Source: Dokdonella sp041395345
GTDB lineage: Bacteria; Pseudomonadota; Gammaproteobacteria; Xanthomonadales; Rhodanobacteraceae
Assembly: GCF_041395345.1 (NCBI RefSeq)
Contig: NZ_JAWLAR010000018.1
Location: 31,529 to 95,528, forward strand
Direction of reading: 5' to 3'
DNA length: 64,000 bases
Made by a program: the position numbers and the translations under genes. Each line of letters begins with the position of its first letter. Within the stretch, counting starts at the first letter, position 1. Shown piece by piece: positions 50,625-59,797 of the stretch. A model generated the notes under the pieces. That model was not told the origin of the DNA and made no database searches. It worked only from the letters and a program-made list of their open reading frames with translations.

Positions 50625-53495
50625 TTGAACAAGAACGAATCCATTCAGAGTACAGCCGGAACATCCCGGGATGATCTCCGCAGTCATGCAACCGGCGCGA
50701 GCAGCGACATCGGTTCGGGCGATAGTGCAAAGCGACCTTCCGGAATGACTTCATCGCTGAGCGACTACTATTCGGCGTCGCAGCTGCGCAATGACCGCTG
50801 GACAGCGTTGAAGAGTCTCGCGGTTCAGCTCGCTGGCGTTAAGACCGAGACGCAACGCTCACGGCTGACCGGCAAGGTCGAGGCCCTTCTGCACTGGCTG
50901 GATCCGATAGAGGCCTACTGGGCCTTTCCGGGCCGGCGCGGACTGGATCAACTGCAGAAGATGATGACCCGGCACGATTACCAGGATCTTGCCCGCGCCG
51001 TGACGCGCATGGTCAGGGCGTTGCAGAGCGGCACCTACCGGCGCCGGCTGGGCGACTACTTTGGTGATACCGATCGGGATATCAACGAAGAGGAGGAAAT
51101 CGTCGAGACGCAGGAACAGCGCACTCGATCGCGTCCGTTCTTCGAGATACTCATCGTCGATGATCTGAGCCCGGCCCAGCAGGATGCTCAATGCGTCGCG
51201 CTGCGCAGCCAGCGCCGGGATGACGACCGTTTTGTCTACGAGCCCGTGTTCGTGACCAGCTTCGAAGATGCATTGATCGGAGTCCTGTTCAACACGAATA
51301 TCCAGTCGGTCGTGGTCCGTCATGATTTCGCGTTCGCATCCGAGAACCGGATGGAAATCCTCAAGCGATACCTGCGCAGGGTCGGTGACGAGGAACTGGA
51401 GTCGATTGATCCGGAAGACTACGGCCCCGAATTGTGCCGCGTGATCCGCAAGATCCGTCCGGAGCTCGATGTATTCCTCGTCACGGATCGCTCAGTCGAG
51501 GAAATCGCCGGTCGTGACCTCGGTGGATGTGCGCGGGTTTTCTACAATCAGGAAGACTTCACCGAGCTGCATCTGAATATTCTTCGAGGCGTCAATTCAC
51601 GCTACAACACGCCGTTCTTCAATGCCCTGAAGGAATATTCGAAACAGCCAACCGGTGTTTTCCACGCCATGCCCATCAGTCGTGGAAAGTCGCTGATCCG
51701 TTCGAACTGGATTCGCGACATGGCCGAGTTCTACGGCATGAACATTTTCCTGGCCGAGACCTCTGCCACATCCGGGGGACTCGATTCCCTGCTTGAGCCG
51801 GTCGGGCCGATCAAGCGGGCGCAGGAGCTGGCAGCAAGGGCATTCGGAGCACGCCAGACGTTCTTCGCCACCAATGGTACCTCGACCTGCAACAAGATCG
51901 TGGTCCAGGCGATCGTGCGTCCTGGCGATATCGTCCTGGTGGATCGCGACTGCCACAAGTCGCATCACTACGGGATGGTGCTGGCGGGCGCGAATGTCGT
52001 CTATCTCGACAGCTACCCGCTCAGCGAATACTCCATGTACGGTGCGGTGCCGCTGCGCGAGATCAAGCATGCGCTGCTGAAACTCAGACAAGTCGGCAAG
52101 TTGCATCGCGTGCGCATGCTGTTGCTGACGAATTGCACCTTCGATGGCATCGTCTACAACGTGGAGCGGGTGATGGAAGAGTGCCTGGCCATCAAGCCCG
52201 ATCTGGTCTTTCTCTGGGATGAAGCCTGGTTCGCGTTTGCACGCTTCTCGCCGACTTACCGCCAGCGTACCGCCATGAATACAGCACAGGTGCTGCGTGC
52301 GCGCTTTCGCGATCCGCTGTATGCGGAACAGTACGCGAGCCATCTCAACGAAATCGAGGGCCTGAGCGACGAGCAGTTGCTGGACACGCGCCTGCTGCCC
52401 GATCCCGCGACGGCACGTGTGCGTGCCTATGCTACCCAGTCCACGCACAAGACACTGACTTCGCTAAGGCAGGGCTCGATGATTCACGTGCACGATCAGG
52501 ACTTCAAGGGCGAAGTGGAACAGGCATTCCATGAGGCCTATATGACGCATACGTCCACATCGCCAAACTACCAGATCATCGCCTCGCTGGATGTTGGTCG
52601 CCGTCAGGTCGAACTCGAAGGGTTCGAACTCGTGCAAAAGCAGATCGAGGCTGCCATGGCGATGCGCAAGGCAATCGATTCGCATCCGATGCTGAGAAAA
52701 TATTTCAAGGTGCTCTCGGTCAAGGAACTGATCCCCTCGTCCCACCGCGAATCAGGAATCGAAGCCTACTGGGATCAGGAGAAAGGATGGAACGACACCT
52801 GGAATGCATTCGCCAACGACGAGTTTGCCCTCGATGCCTCTCGCGTGACGCTTTCAGTGGGTCATGCCGGTTTTGACGGCGACACGTTCAAGAATGAAGT
52901 GCTGATGAACAAGCACGGCATCCAGATCAACAAGACCTCGCGCAACACGGTCCTGTTCATGACCAACATCGGCACGACGCGCTCATCAGTGGCCTATCTC
53001 ATCGAGGTCCTCGTGCGAGTAGCGCAGGATCTCGACTCGCAACTGGAAGATGCCAGCGGCATGGAGGTTCGTGCGTTCGAGCGCAGGGTCATGTCTCTGA
53101 CACATGACTATCCGCCACTGCCCGATTTCTCGCGATTCCACGACAGGTTCCGAACCGGTCGCTCGGAAGGAACCGGCGAGGGCGACATCCGCACGGCCTA
53201 CTTCATGGCCTACGACGAATCGAACTGCGACTATTTCCAGATCGAGGACGGTTCAATGGAGGCCGCGATGGATGCCGGACGTGAACTGGTCTCCACGGCA
53301 TTCATCATTCCGTATCCGCCGGGCTTTCCGATTCTCGTTCCGGGCCAGGTGATCTCGAAAGAAATTCTCCACTTCATGCGCGCGCTGGACGTGAAGGAGA
53401 TCCATGGCTATCGACCGGATCTTGGCCTGCGCGTGTTTACCGACAAGGCACTGAAAGACAGCGAATCCCATTCCAGAAACTCACAGGAGAACTAA
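50625..53495 (+). CDS. Large Orn/Lys/Arg-type PLP decarboxylase (956 aa)
   Basis: A fold-type I decarboxylase. The Schiff-base Lys609 is in ATQSTHKTLTSLRQG, the PLP-nitrogen Asp532 in LWDEAWFAF and the ring-stacking His444 in VDRDCHKSHHYG. TSATSGGLDSLLEP and the Orn/Lys/Arg_decarb_C region (LTHDYPPLPDF, IIPYPPGFPILVPGQVI) are intact. Enzymes of this class in E. coli have 711-756 residues; here about 170 extra N-terminal residues precede the receiver-like wing domain (FEILIVDDLSPAQQD). The start is TTG at 50625 with GAGGAG upstream; an internal Met41 is the alternative. Substrate (Orn, Lys, Arg or a related amino acid) cannot be told by eye. The ATP-grasp gene follows after 3 bases. Confidence 0.9.
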   Translation: MNKNESIQSTAGTSRDDLRSHATGASSDIGSGDSAKRPSGMTSSLSDYYSASQLRNDRWTALKSLAVQLAGVKTETQRSRLTGKVEALLHWLDPIEAYWAFPGRRGLDQLQKMMTRHDYQDLARAVTRMVRALQSGTYRRRLGDYFGDTDRDINEEEEIVETQEQRTRSRPFFEILIVDDLSPAQQDAQCVALRSQRRDDDRFVYEPVFVTSFEDALIGVLFNTNIQSVVVRHDFAFASENRMEILKRYLRRVGDEELESIDPEDYGPELCRVIRKIRPELDVFLVTDRSVEEIAGRDLGGCARVFYNQEDFTELHLNILRGVNSRYNTPFFNALKEYSKQPTGVFHAMPISRGKSLIRSNWIRDMAEFYGMNIFLAETSATSGGLDSLLEPVGPIKRAQELAARAFGARQTFFATNGTSTCNKIVVQAIVRPGDIVLVDRDCHKSHHYGMVLAGANVVYLDSYPLSEYSMYGAVPLREIKHALLKLRQVGKLHRVRMLLLTNCTFDGIVYNVERVMEECLAIKPDLVFLWDEAWFAFARFSPTYRQRTAMNTAQVLRARFRDPLYAEQYASHLNEIEGLSDEQLLDTRLLPDPATARVRAYATQSTHKTLTSLRQGSMIHVHDQDFKGEVEQAFHEAYMTHTSTSPNYQIIASLDVGRRQVELEGFELVQKQIEAAMAMRKAIDSHPMLRKYFKVLSVKELIPSSHRESGIEAYWDQEKGWNDTWNAFANDEFALDASRVTLSVGHAGFDGDTFKNEVLMNKHGIQINKTSRNTVLFMTNIGTTRSSVAYLIEVLVRVAQDLDSQLEDASGMEVRAFERRVMSLTHDYPPLPDFSRFHDRFRTGRSEGTGEGDIRTAYFMAYDESNCDYFQIEDGSMEAAMDAGRELVSTAFIIPYPPGFPILVPGQVISKEILHFMRALDVKEIHGYRPDLGLRVFTDKALKDSESHSRNSQEN

Positions 53496-53498
53496 AGC

Positions 53499-54959
53499 AT
53501 GGCTGCACGCAAAAAGCTCAAGAACATTTCCGAAATCAGGCGCTTCTTCCATCGCTTCGAAGAACCGATCTACTTCGTGAGCGCCACCAATTTCAACCTG
53601 CTCGGACTCGACGAGTGGGTCAAGAATTTCAAGTACGTCAGTTATATCGACTGCTATGACGGACAACACCCGAACGTGTTCTGCCCGAGCGAGCAGCCGC
53701 ACGACGAATTCCAGTCAATCGAAGACATCAACAACTATTTGCTCCAGCACAAGGAAGTCATCGATCACATCGAAGGACGTGGCGGCAAGCCCAAATTCAT
53801 CTTCCTCATGTTCGACGAGAAAACCGAAGCCCTGGCCAGGGAATTGGGCGCCAAGGTCTGGTTTCCGAAGGCCAAGTTGCGCAATCGCATCGACAACAAG
53901 ATCGAGACCGTTCGCATCGGCAACAAGGCCAGGGTGCCGAGCGTGCCGAACGCGCTTTCCATCATAGAAGACTACGCGCAACTGACCAGGGTGGCCGAGA
54001 AAGCCAAACTCGGCAAGGACCTGGTCCTGCAGTCGGCTTATGGCGACTCGGGTCACACGACTTTCTTCATCAAGTCCGAGGCGGATTTCCGCAAGCACCA
54101 GCACGACATTGTCGGGCATGGCGAAATCAAGGTCATGAAGCGGATCAACTGCCGTGGCGCTGCCATTGAAGCCTGCGCAACCAAGCAGGGAACCATCGTT
54201 GGACCCCTGATGACCGAGCTGGTCGGATTCGGCGAACTGACGCCGTACAGAGGCGGCTGGTGCGGCAACGAAATTTTCGCCAATGCATTCTCTACCAAGG
54301 TGCGCGACAAGGCGCGCGACTACACGTTCGCATTCGGTGAGCAATTGCGCAAGGAGGGTTATCGTGGCTATTTCGAACTCGACTTCCTGGTAGATACCAA
54401 GACCCGCGACATCTATCTCGGCGAGCTGAACCCGCGCATTACCGGTGCCAGTTCGATGACCAATCACGCGGCCTTTGCGCATGCCGATGCGCCACTGGCC
54501 CTGTTCCATCTGCTCGAGTTTTCCGACGTGCCATTCGATATCGATATTGCCGAGCTCAACGCGCGCTGGGCCGATCCCGAGAACATCGATTCCTGGTGCC
54601 AGATGGTGGTCAAGCACACGGATGACTCCATCGATCGCATTACCCAGGCGCCCGAGACCGGTATCTGGCGCATGCGCGATGACGGCAGCATCGAGTTCGA
54701 TCGCTTCGACTACCATCGTCGAGCGGTCAGCAGCGATCGTGAAGCATTCTTCCTGCGCATCCTGAAGAAGGGCGATTACCGATATGAAGGAGCCGATCTC
54801 GGCATACTGGTCACCCGCGGCCGCGCGATGACGGATCGCTTCTCGTTGACCGAACGATCGCGTCGCTGGATCGACGGTATCCGCGCGCACTACTCCGCCG
54901 AGCCACTCGCGGGACCCGTGCCCGCGGAACTCCCCGACCACGCGTTCAAGTTCCTCTAG
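53499..54959 (+). CDS. ATP-grasp ligase of unknown substrate
   Basis: A 486-residue ATP-grasp protein. The nucleotide-binding lobe holds KDLVLQSAYGDSGHTTFFI, and the metal-binding GELNPRITGASSMTNH (Glu309, Asn311) closes the active site. The N-terminal third (PIYFVSATNFNLLGLDEWVKNF) is a pre-ATP-grasp domain. No biotin-carrier or carboxyltransferase domain is present, so a biotin carboxylase role is unlikely although automated annotation might say so. It starts 3 bases after the decarboxylase stop, which implies tight co-expression. Likely reaction: joining a carboxylate to an amine with ATP. Confidence 0.85.
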   Translation: MAARKKLKNISEIRRFFHRFEEPIYFVSATNFNLLGLDEWVKNFKYVSYIDCYDGQHPNVFCPSEQPHDEFQSIEDINNYLLQHKEVIDHIEGRGGKPKFIFLMFDEKTEALARELGAKVWFPKAKLRNRIDNKIETVRIGNKARVPSVPNALSIIEDYAQLTRVAEKAKLGKDLVLQSAYGDSGHTTFFIKSEADFRKHQHDIVGHGEIKVMKRINCRGAAIEACATKQGTIVGPLMTELVGFGELTPYRGGWCGNEIFANAFSTKVRDKARDYTFAFGEQLRKEGYRGYFELDFLVDTKTRDIYLGELNPRITGASSMTNHAAFAHADAPLALFHLLEFSDVPFDIDIAELNARWADPENIDSWCQMVVKHTDDSIDRITQAPETGIWRMRDDGSIEFDRFDYHRRAVSSDREAFFLRILKKGDYRYEGADLGILVTRGRAMTDRFSLTERSRRWIDGIRAHYSAEPLAGPVPAELPDHAFKFL

Positions 54960-54985
54960 CCGCACAACAGGAAGACAGTCGCTCC

Positions 54986-55975
54986 ATGCATCTGACCTTT
55001 CATGCCTTGTCTGACGACGGGTCGGGTGCCGTATGGCAAGCCCTGTTTGATCGACTGTGGCCTGCCTACAGGCGCTGGTACCTGCGTGACGGCCATCTGG
55101 CCCGACCAAGCTTTCTGGAGTGCCGGCGCGCGCTTGAATTGCACATGCCGGAGTTCGTGCCACGCTGGAAGCGATTGTGCGAATTGGCCGGTGGCGGCGA
55201 CGTGGAAGCGCGCTTCCTCAGTCTGTGGTGTCCGCCTGCATACGACAGCGCCTGTTCGCAAGCGGTCTGGCCGGGTGATGAACCCCTGCTGGTGCGCAAC
55301 TACGACTATTCCGCACATTACTTCGATGCCGTTGCGCTGCACACAAGGTGGTCCGGGCAACAAGTTCTCGGAACCAGCGATTGCCTGGTAGGTCTCGTCG
55401 ACGGCATCAACGAGTCCGGTCTGGCGCTCTCGCTGACCTTTGGAGGACGCAGTGTGGTCGGACAGGGATTCGGGGTGCCGATCGTGCTTCGCTATGTACT
55501 AGAAACCTGTTCGACCGTTGCGCAGGCTTGTGCAGCCCTGGCGCGTATTCCGACCCATATGGCTTACAACGTGACCGCGCTCGACAGCAATGGTCACCGT
55601 GCCACGGCCTATCTGGCTCCTGATTTCCCTGCGCAGATCACGAGTGCTCCGGTGGCGACCAATCACCAGCCCGGACGGTTGTCTGCAGGAGACGCTTATC
55701 GCACTGCGACCGTCGAGCGCGAACGCTATCTGCTGGGTCGCCTGATGCTTCACGAAGATACGCCCGAGCGATTCATTGGTGCCTTTCTGCGGCCGCCGCT
55801 GTTTTCGCTGGCCTACGAGCAGCAGCGCGGCACCTTGTACACGGCCGCGCTCTGGCCTCGCCGGCGCGAGTTCAGCTACCGCTGGCCGCATGCAGAGTGG
55901 AATCTGAGTGTTGAGAATTTCGTGCCGGGCAGCCGCCGCATCGCGCATTGCGCAGCCGGTCGGATGGCCGTCTGA
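54986..55975 (+). CDS. Ntn-hydrolase of the C45 / choloylglycine hydrolase type
   Basis: A 329-residue protein with the signs of an autoprocessing Ntn hydrolase. Cys90 in SACSQAVW followed 14 residues later by RNYDYS resembles the nucleophile Cys and the RNxDx element of C45 acyltransferases and bile-salt hydrolases. GLVDGINESGLALSLTFGG and NVTALDSNGHRATAYLAPD fit the same fold, and VATNHQPGR is the distal conserved Asn block. The 89 residues before Cys90 would be a propeptide. No signal peptide, so cytoplasmic. It may hydrolyse or transfer the acyl group of the amide formed by the upstream ligase; this is inference. Confidence 0.82.
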   Translation: MHLTFHALSDDGSGAVWQALFDRLWPAYRRWYLRDGHLARPSFLECRRALELHMPEFVPRWKRLCELAGGGDVEARFLSLWCPPAYDSACSQAVWPGDEPLLVRNYDYSAHYFDAVALHTRWSGQQVLGTSDCLVGLVDGINESGLALSLTFGGRSVVGQGFGVPIVLRYVLETCSTVAQACAALARIPTHMAYNVTALDSNGHRATAYLAPDFPAQITSAPVATNHQPGRLSAGDAYRTATVERERYLLGRLMLHEDTPERFIGAFLRPPLFSLAYEQQRGTLYTAALWPRRREFSYRWPHAEWNLSVENFVPGSRRIAHCAAGRMAV

Positions 55976-55997
55976 GTACGGCATGGAGACAGCAGGC

Positions 55998-57476
55998 ATG
56001 AGTTCAAACAGGAGGTTCAGCGACAGCGAGCACACTGCGGTTTCGTCGCATCGACCGGCTCTGCGCAAGGTGCTGAGCCGCTTCGGCTTCTTTGCCCTGG
56101 CTTTCGGATCGATGATCGGTGTTGGCTGGGTGACTTCGATCGGCAGTTGGCTGGAGCAGGCCGGTCCGGGCGGCGCGGTACTTGCCTTTGTCATCGGCGG
56201 CGCGGTGATGCTCTGTATCGGCCTGTGCTATGCCGAATTGACGCCAATGATTCCCGTGGCCGGTGGAGAAGTAGCCTATGCCTACAAGGCGTTCGGTACT
56301 TTCAAGGCGTTTCTGGTCGGCTGGGCGCTGGCCTTCGGCTACGTCAGCATCTCGGGATTCGAAGCCATCTCGATCGGACGCGTGCTCAGTTTCCTTGTCC
56401 CCTCCATCGACCGATGGCCAATATACGAATTCGCGGGTTCCACGGTTTACGCCAGTCATCTGATCCTGGCCCTTGTATGCACCGGCGCAATCACCTGGAT
56501 CAACTGGCTCGGTGCCCGTTCCGCAGCACGCCTGCAAGTCTGGCTGACCGTCCTTTTCGTTGCCATCACACTGGTTTTCGTCGTGGCCGGATTCGCCGAG
56601 GGCAGGGCGGAAAACCTTAAGCCGGTATTTGCTGCAGCCGACGCGGGGCTGGGTGCGCTCGCAGGCCTGCTTGCCGTCATGGTGACCATTCCGTTCTGGT
56701 TCGTCGGTTTCGACACGATCCCCCAGGCCGCCGAGGAGGCATCAGTGGCCGTCAAGCCGCGCATGCTGGCCCTGCTGATCGTCGGTTCAATCGCAGCGGC
56801 CGTCCTGTTCTACGTATTGCTGATTCTCAGCATATCGATGCTGGGGCCGTGGCAGGAACTGTCGCAGGCGGATCTGCCAGCTGCGCACGCCTTTGAAGCG
56901 GCTTTCGCTTCGCCTTGGCTGCGCGACCTCGTCCTGATTGCAGCGCTGCTTGGGCTGTTCACGAGCTGGAACGGCTTCTTCCTGGCCGGATCGCGCGTCA
57001 TCTTCGCGCTGGGACGCGGTCGCATCATTGCGAAGGTTTTCGGTGAAACCCATCCGCGCCATGGAACGCCGCATCGGGCGATCCTGCTGGTCGGCGGTCT
57101 GACCCTGTTGGCACCGTTGCTGGGACGTGATGCCCTGCTTGCACTGGTCAACGCAGGCTCGTTCTCGATCGCGCTGGCATTCTTCGGGGTATCACTGTCC
57201 CTGTTGAGGCTGCGCAAGGACTATCCGCAGATTGAACGTCCCTTTCGGCTGCATGCGGCGCCCCTGGTCGCCGGCATTGCCGCAGCGGGGTCCCTGTTGA
57301 TGCTGGCCGCCATGCTGATTCCTGCCAGTCCGGCCGCATTGAGCTGGCCACACGAGCACATCGTCCTGATGGTCATGGTAGGAGTGGGCGGCATGCTCTG
57401 GCTGGCGGCTGCCAGCGGCCGCAAGGGCATAGGCGAAGAGGCGCGAGACGCCCTTGTTCTTGATCAGGCGAGCTGA
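55998..57476 (+). CDS. APC-superfamily amino acid/amine permease
   Basis: A 492-residue transporter with about 12 membrane helices. GFFALAFGSMIGVGWVTSIGSWLEQAGPGG is the substrate-binding first helix, with Trp and Ser in place of the usual GAGIF pattern, and VGFDTIPQAAEEASVAVKPR is the helix 6 region. It is not close to the two tandem CAT-like permeases at 23.6-26.6 kb. The ATG at 55998 has GGAG 9 bases upstream. Last gene of the cluster, suggesting uptake of the precursor amino acid or exchange of the product. Confidence 0.87.
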   Translation: MSSNRRFSDSEHTAVSSHRPALRKVLSRFGFFALAFGSMIGVGWVTSIGSWLEQAGPGGAVLAFVIGGAVMLCIGLCYAELTPMIPVAGGEVAYAYKAFGTFKAFLVGWALAFGYVSISGFEAISIGRVLSFLVPSIDRWPIYEFAGSTVYASHLILALVCTGAITWINWLGARSAARLQVWLTVLFVAITLVFVVAGFAEGRAENLKPVFAAADAGLGALAGLLAVMVTIPFWFVGFDTIPQAAEEASVAVKPRMLALLIVGSIAAAVLFYVLLILSISMLGPWQELSQADLPAAHAFEAAFASPWLRDLVLIAALLGLFTSWNGFFLAGSRVIFALGRGRIIAKVFGETHPRHGTPHRAILLVGGLTLLAPLLGRDALLALVNAGSFSIALAFFGVSLSLLRLRKDYPQIERPFRLHAAPLVAGIAAAGSLLMLAAMLIPASPAALSWPHEHIVLMVMVGVGGMLWLAAASGRKGIGEEARDALVLDQAS

Positions 57477-57510
57477 GTACAAGCCGGCCGCCCTTCTTAC
57501 CTTGCCGATC

Positions 57511-57529
57511 AGCTCACCAGGCGTGAGCT
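57511..57529. terminator. Hairpin between the convergent permease and rhlE genes
   Basis: AGCTCAC and GTGAGCT form a 7-bp stem with a CAGGC loop, 35 bases after the permease stop. No T run on either strand, so this is a weak candidate. Confidence 0.4.
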
Positions 57530-57548
57530 GACCGAGTTCGAGTCGCAA

Positions 57549-58850
57549 TCAGGAGGGACGTGAGGCCGCCGGACTACCGCGCCATGGGCGACGCTTCTTG
57601 TTGCCGGCAGCATGTTCGCCGGTACCGCGAGACTGCTGGGCATGCGGGCGACGCGCATGCTGCTGGCGACCGCTCTGCGGGCGCGCACCGCCCGGTCCTT
57701 CGAGACGCAGCGGCTGCGAGGGTTCGAATCCCTCCACGTCAACGATCGCGATGTCCTGTTTCAGCAACTTGCGAATGTCGCGCAGCAGGCCTTCTTCGGC
57801 ACGACTGACCAGCGAGATGGCGAGGCCTTCCGCGCCGGCACGGCCCGTGCGGCCTATGCGATGCACATAGTCTTCGGCGACCATCGGCAAGTCGAAATTG
57901 ATGACCATCGGCAGCTGGTCGATATCCAGACCACGGGCCGCGATATCGGTGGCAACCAGCACATTGACGCGGCCGCTCTTGAAATCGGCAAGCGCGCGGG
58001 TGCGCTGATTCTGGCTCTTGTTGCCATGAATTGCCGCCGCGCGAATGCCGGATTTCTCCAGCTGCTTGGTCAGCTTGTCGCAGCCGTGCTTGGTGCGGCC
58101 AAACACGAGGGTCTGGCTGCCGTCGAGACTGAGCAGATGCAGCAGCAGGTCGCGCTTGGCTTCGAGGTTGACCGGATGCACGCGATGGGTAACGGTCGAG
58201 GCCACGCTGTTCGGCTTGGCGATCTGGATTTCCTGCGGTTCATGCATGAACTGGTTGGCCAGAGCCTTGATCTCTGACGAGAACGTGGCCGAGAACAGCA
58301 GTGTCTGGCGAGCCTTCGGCAAGGCGCTGAGCACGCGCTTCATCGCGGGCAGAAAGCCCATGTCGAGCATGCGATCCGCTTCGTCGAGAATCAGTACTTC
58401 AATGGCTGAGAGATCGACGGTACGGCGCTGCATGTGATCGAGCAGTCGACCCGGCGTCGCCACCACGATGTCGACGCCACGACGCAGCGCGTCGATTTGC
58501 GGGCCCATGCCGACGCCGCCAAAGATCGTCGCCGACTTGACGCCGATGTGCTTGCTGTAGGTGCGGACGCTTTCCTGCACCTGGGCCGCCAGTTCGCGGG
58601 TCGGGGTGAGGATGAGGGCGCGCGGCCTGCGTGCCAGAGGCAGGCGTTTGCCTTCCGGATACAGGCGCTCGAGCAGCGGCAGGGCGAAAGCTGCCGTCTT
58701 GCCGGTGCCGGTCTGTGCGCCGGCCATCAGATCCTGGCCAGCCAGGACGACCGGAATGGCCGCCAGCTGCACGGGTGTGGGCTGCGTATAGCCCTGTTCT
58801 TCAAGCGCGCGCAGCAGTGCCGGCGACAGCCCGAGGGTGTCGAAACTCAT
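57549..58850 (-). CDS. rhlE: DEAD-box RNA helicase RhlE
   Basis: A 433-residue RNA helicase implicated in ribosome assembly and RNA decay. The Q motif GYTQPTPVQLAAIP, motif I AQTGTGKTAAF, II LILDEADRMLDMGF, III FSATFS, V ATDIAARGLDID and VI HRIGRTGRAG are present. The C-terminal tail is Gly/Arg/Gln/His-rich and basic, typical of RhlE. The start at 58850 follows AAGGAG; the ORF continues to 59534 in a non-coding frame. Confidence 0.94.
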   Translation of the reverse strand: MSFDTLGLSPALLRALEEQGYTQPTPVQLAAIPVVLAGQDLMAGAQTGTGKTAAFALPLLERLYPEGKRLPLARRPRALILTPTRELAAQVQESVRTYSKHIGVKSATIFGGVGMGPQIDALRRGVDIVVATPGRLLDHMQRRTVDLSAIEVLILDEADRMLDMGFLPAMKRVLSALPKARQTLLFSATFSSEIKALANQFMHEPQEIQIAKPNSVASTVTHRVHPVNLEAKRDLLLHLLSLDGSQTLVFGRTKHGCDKLTKQLEKSGIRAAAIHGNKSQNQRTRALADFKSGRVNVLVATDIAARGLDIDQLPMVINFDLPMVAEDYVHRIGRTGRAGAEGLAISLVSRAEEGLLRDIRKLLKQDIAIVDVEGFEPSQPLRLEGPGGARPQSGRQQHARRPHAQQSRGTGEHAAGNKKRRPWRGSPAASRPS

Positions 58851-59168
58851 GGGTATTACTCCTTGATGTAACCCGGAGCGTCCCTGATGAACCGCGCTGC
58901 AGGTTTGAATTTTTCGGCTGCCGGCCAACATGGCGGGCATTCCGGTTCTGGGCGTCGGGACCGCGAGCGGTGTGGTTCGAGACTGGCCAGCTTGCTGGCA
59001 GGTGCTCGATGAACCGGAAGGGAGCGGGGGGTCAACGCGACTAAACCAGTCTATGCTACAGGAAATCGCAGTATTCAGCCAGCACTTGTTGTGAGGCCGG
59101 TCCACGGGTTTCACTAGGGTGCGCGCGTTCTCCGGTGGCGCGCCCTGCAGCCAGGGGTCAATCGCGCC
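58851..59168. other. Divergent intergenic region between rhlE and the DUF1232 gene
   Basis: 318 bases. A TATGCT (59052-59057) could be the -10 box of the plus-strand gene, but its -35 (GTCAAC) is poor and closely spaced. I see no RNA gene or repeat. Confidence 0.5.
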
Positions 59169-59711
59169 ATGCGGATCACGTTCGAGCTCGAATCCGAGGA
59201 TATCGAGTACTTCCAGAAGGCCTTCGAGCGATTTCGACGCATGGCGAACGAAGTCGACGAGGTCCACATCATCGATGCGGCCAAGCACACGCTGGACAAC
59301 CTGTGCATCGCACGGATCCCCAACTATGTGCGCAAGCGCCTTGTCCATGTGCAGCGGCTGATTCTGTTGCTGGAAGATGCCGACTGGAGCCTGTCGGCGC
59401 CGGAACGCACCGAAGCTCTGGCCGCATTGGCCTACTTCGGGGACCCGGATGACCTGATTCCGGATCACATCGAGATCATCGGGCTGATCGATGACGCGAT
59501 CATGCTTGAACTGCTTGCCAGACGCATGCGTCATGTCCTGCAGGCCTATGGCAAGTTCTGCGCATTCCGCGAATCGCTGGGGGATCGGTCAGGCCAGGAA
59601 CACGCGCGCGTGGGACGAGCACGGGCGCTGGCCTCGCGCAGGGCCGAACTCATGGATGAACTGCAAAGTCGCCGTGAGCGCGTGGATTCACGCATCCACG
59701 AGGCTGACTGA
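59169..59711 (+). CDS. DUF1232 (YkvA-like) protein
   Basis: A 180-residue, mostly helical protein of unknown function. The DUF1232 signature AYFGDPDDLIPDHIEIIGLIDDAIMLELLARRM lies at about residues 92-125. It has no clear membrane helix, and the C-terminus is a charged, Arg/Glu-rich helix. Followed after 86 bases by slyD. Confidence 0.8.
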   Translation: MRITFELESEDIEYFQKAFERFRRMANEVDEVHIIDAAKHTLDNLCIARIPNYVRKRLVHVQRLILLLEDADWSLSAPERTEALAALAYFGDPDDLIPDHIEIIGLIDDAIMLELLARRMRHVLQAYGKFCAFRESLGDRSGQEHARVGRARALASRRAELMDELQSRRERVDSRIHEAD

Positions 59712-59797
59712 GCGGAGAGCCCTGAAAAGGCGCTGCATCAGCCAACGCGAACTGGTAATCTCGCGCGCCATTTCACACGCACGCGCCGGAGAAGATC

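Noticed and set aside
53499..54959. Biotin carboxylase of an acyl-CoA carboxylase
   Set aside because: Only the general ATP-grasp features fit; no biotin carrier or carboxyltransferase is near and the N-terminal domain differs.
53715..55163. 482-codon minus-strand ORF
   Set aside because: Antisense to the ATP-grasp gene; no motifs and no upstream ribosome binding site.
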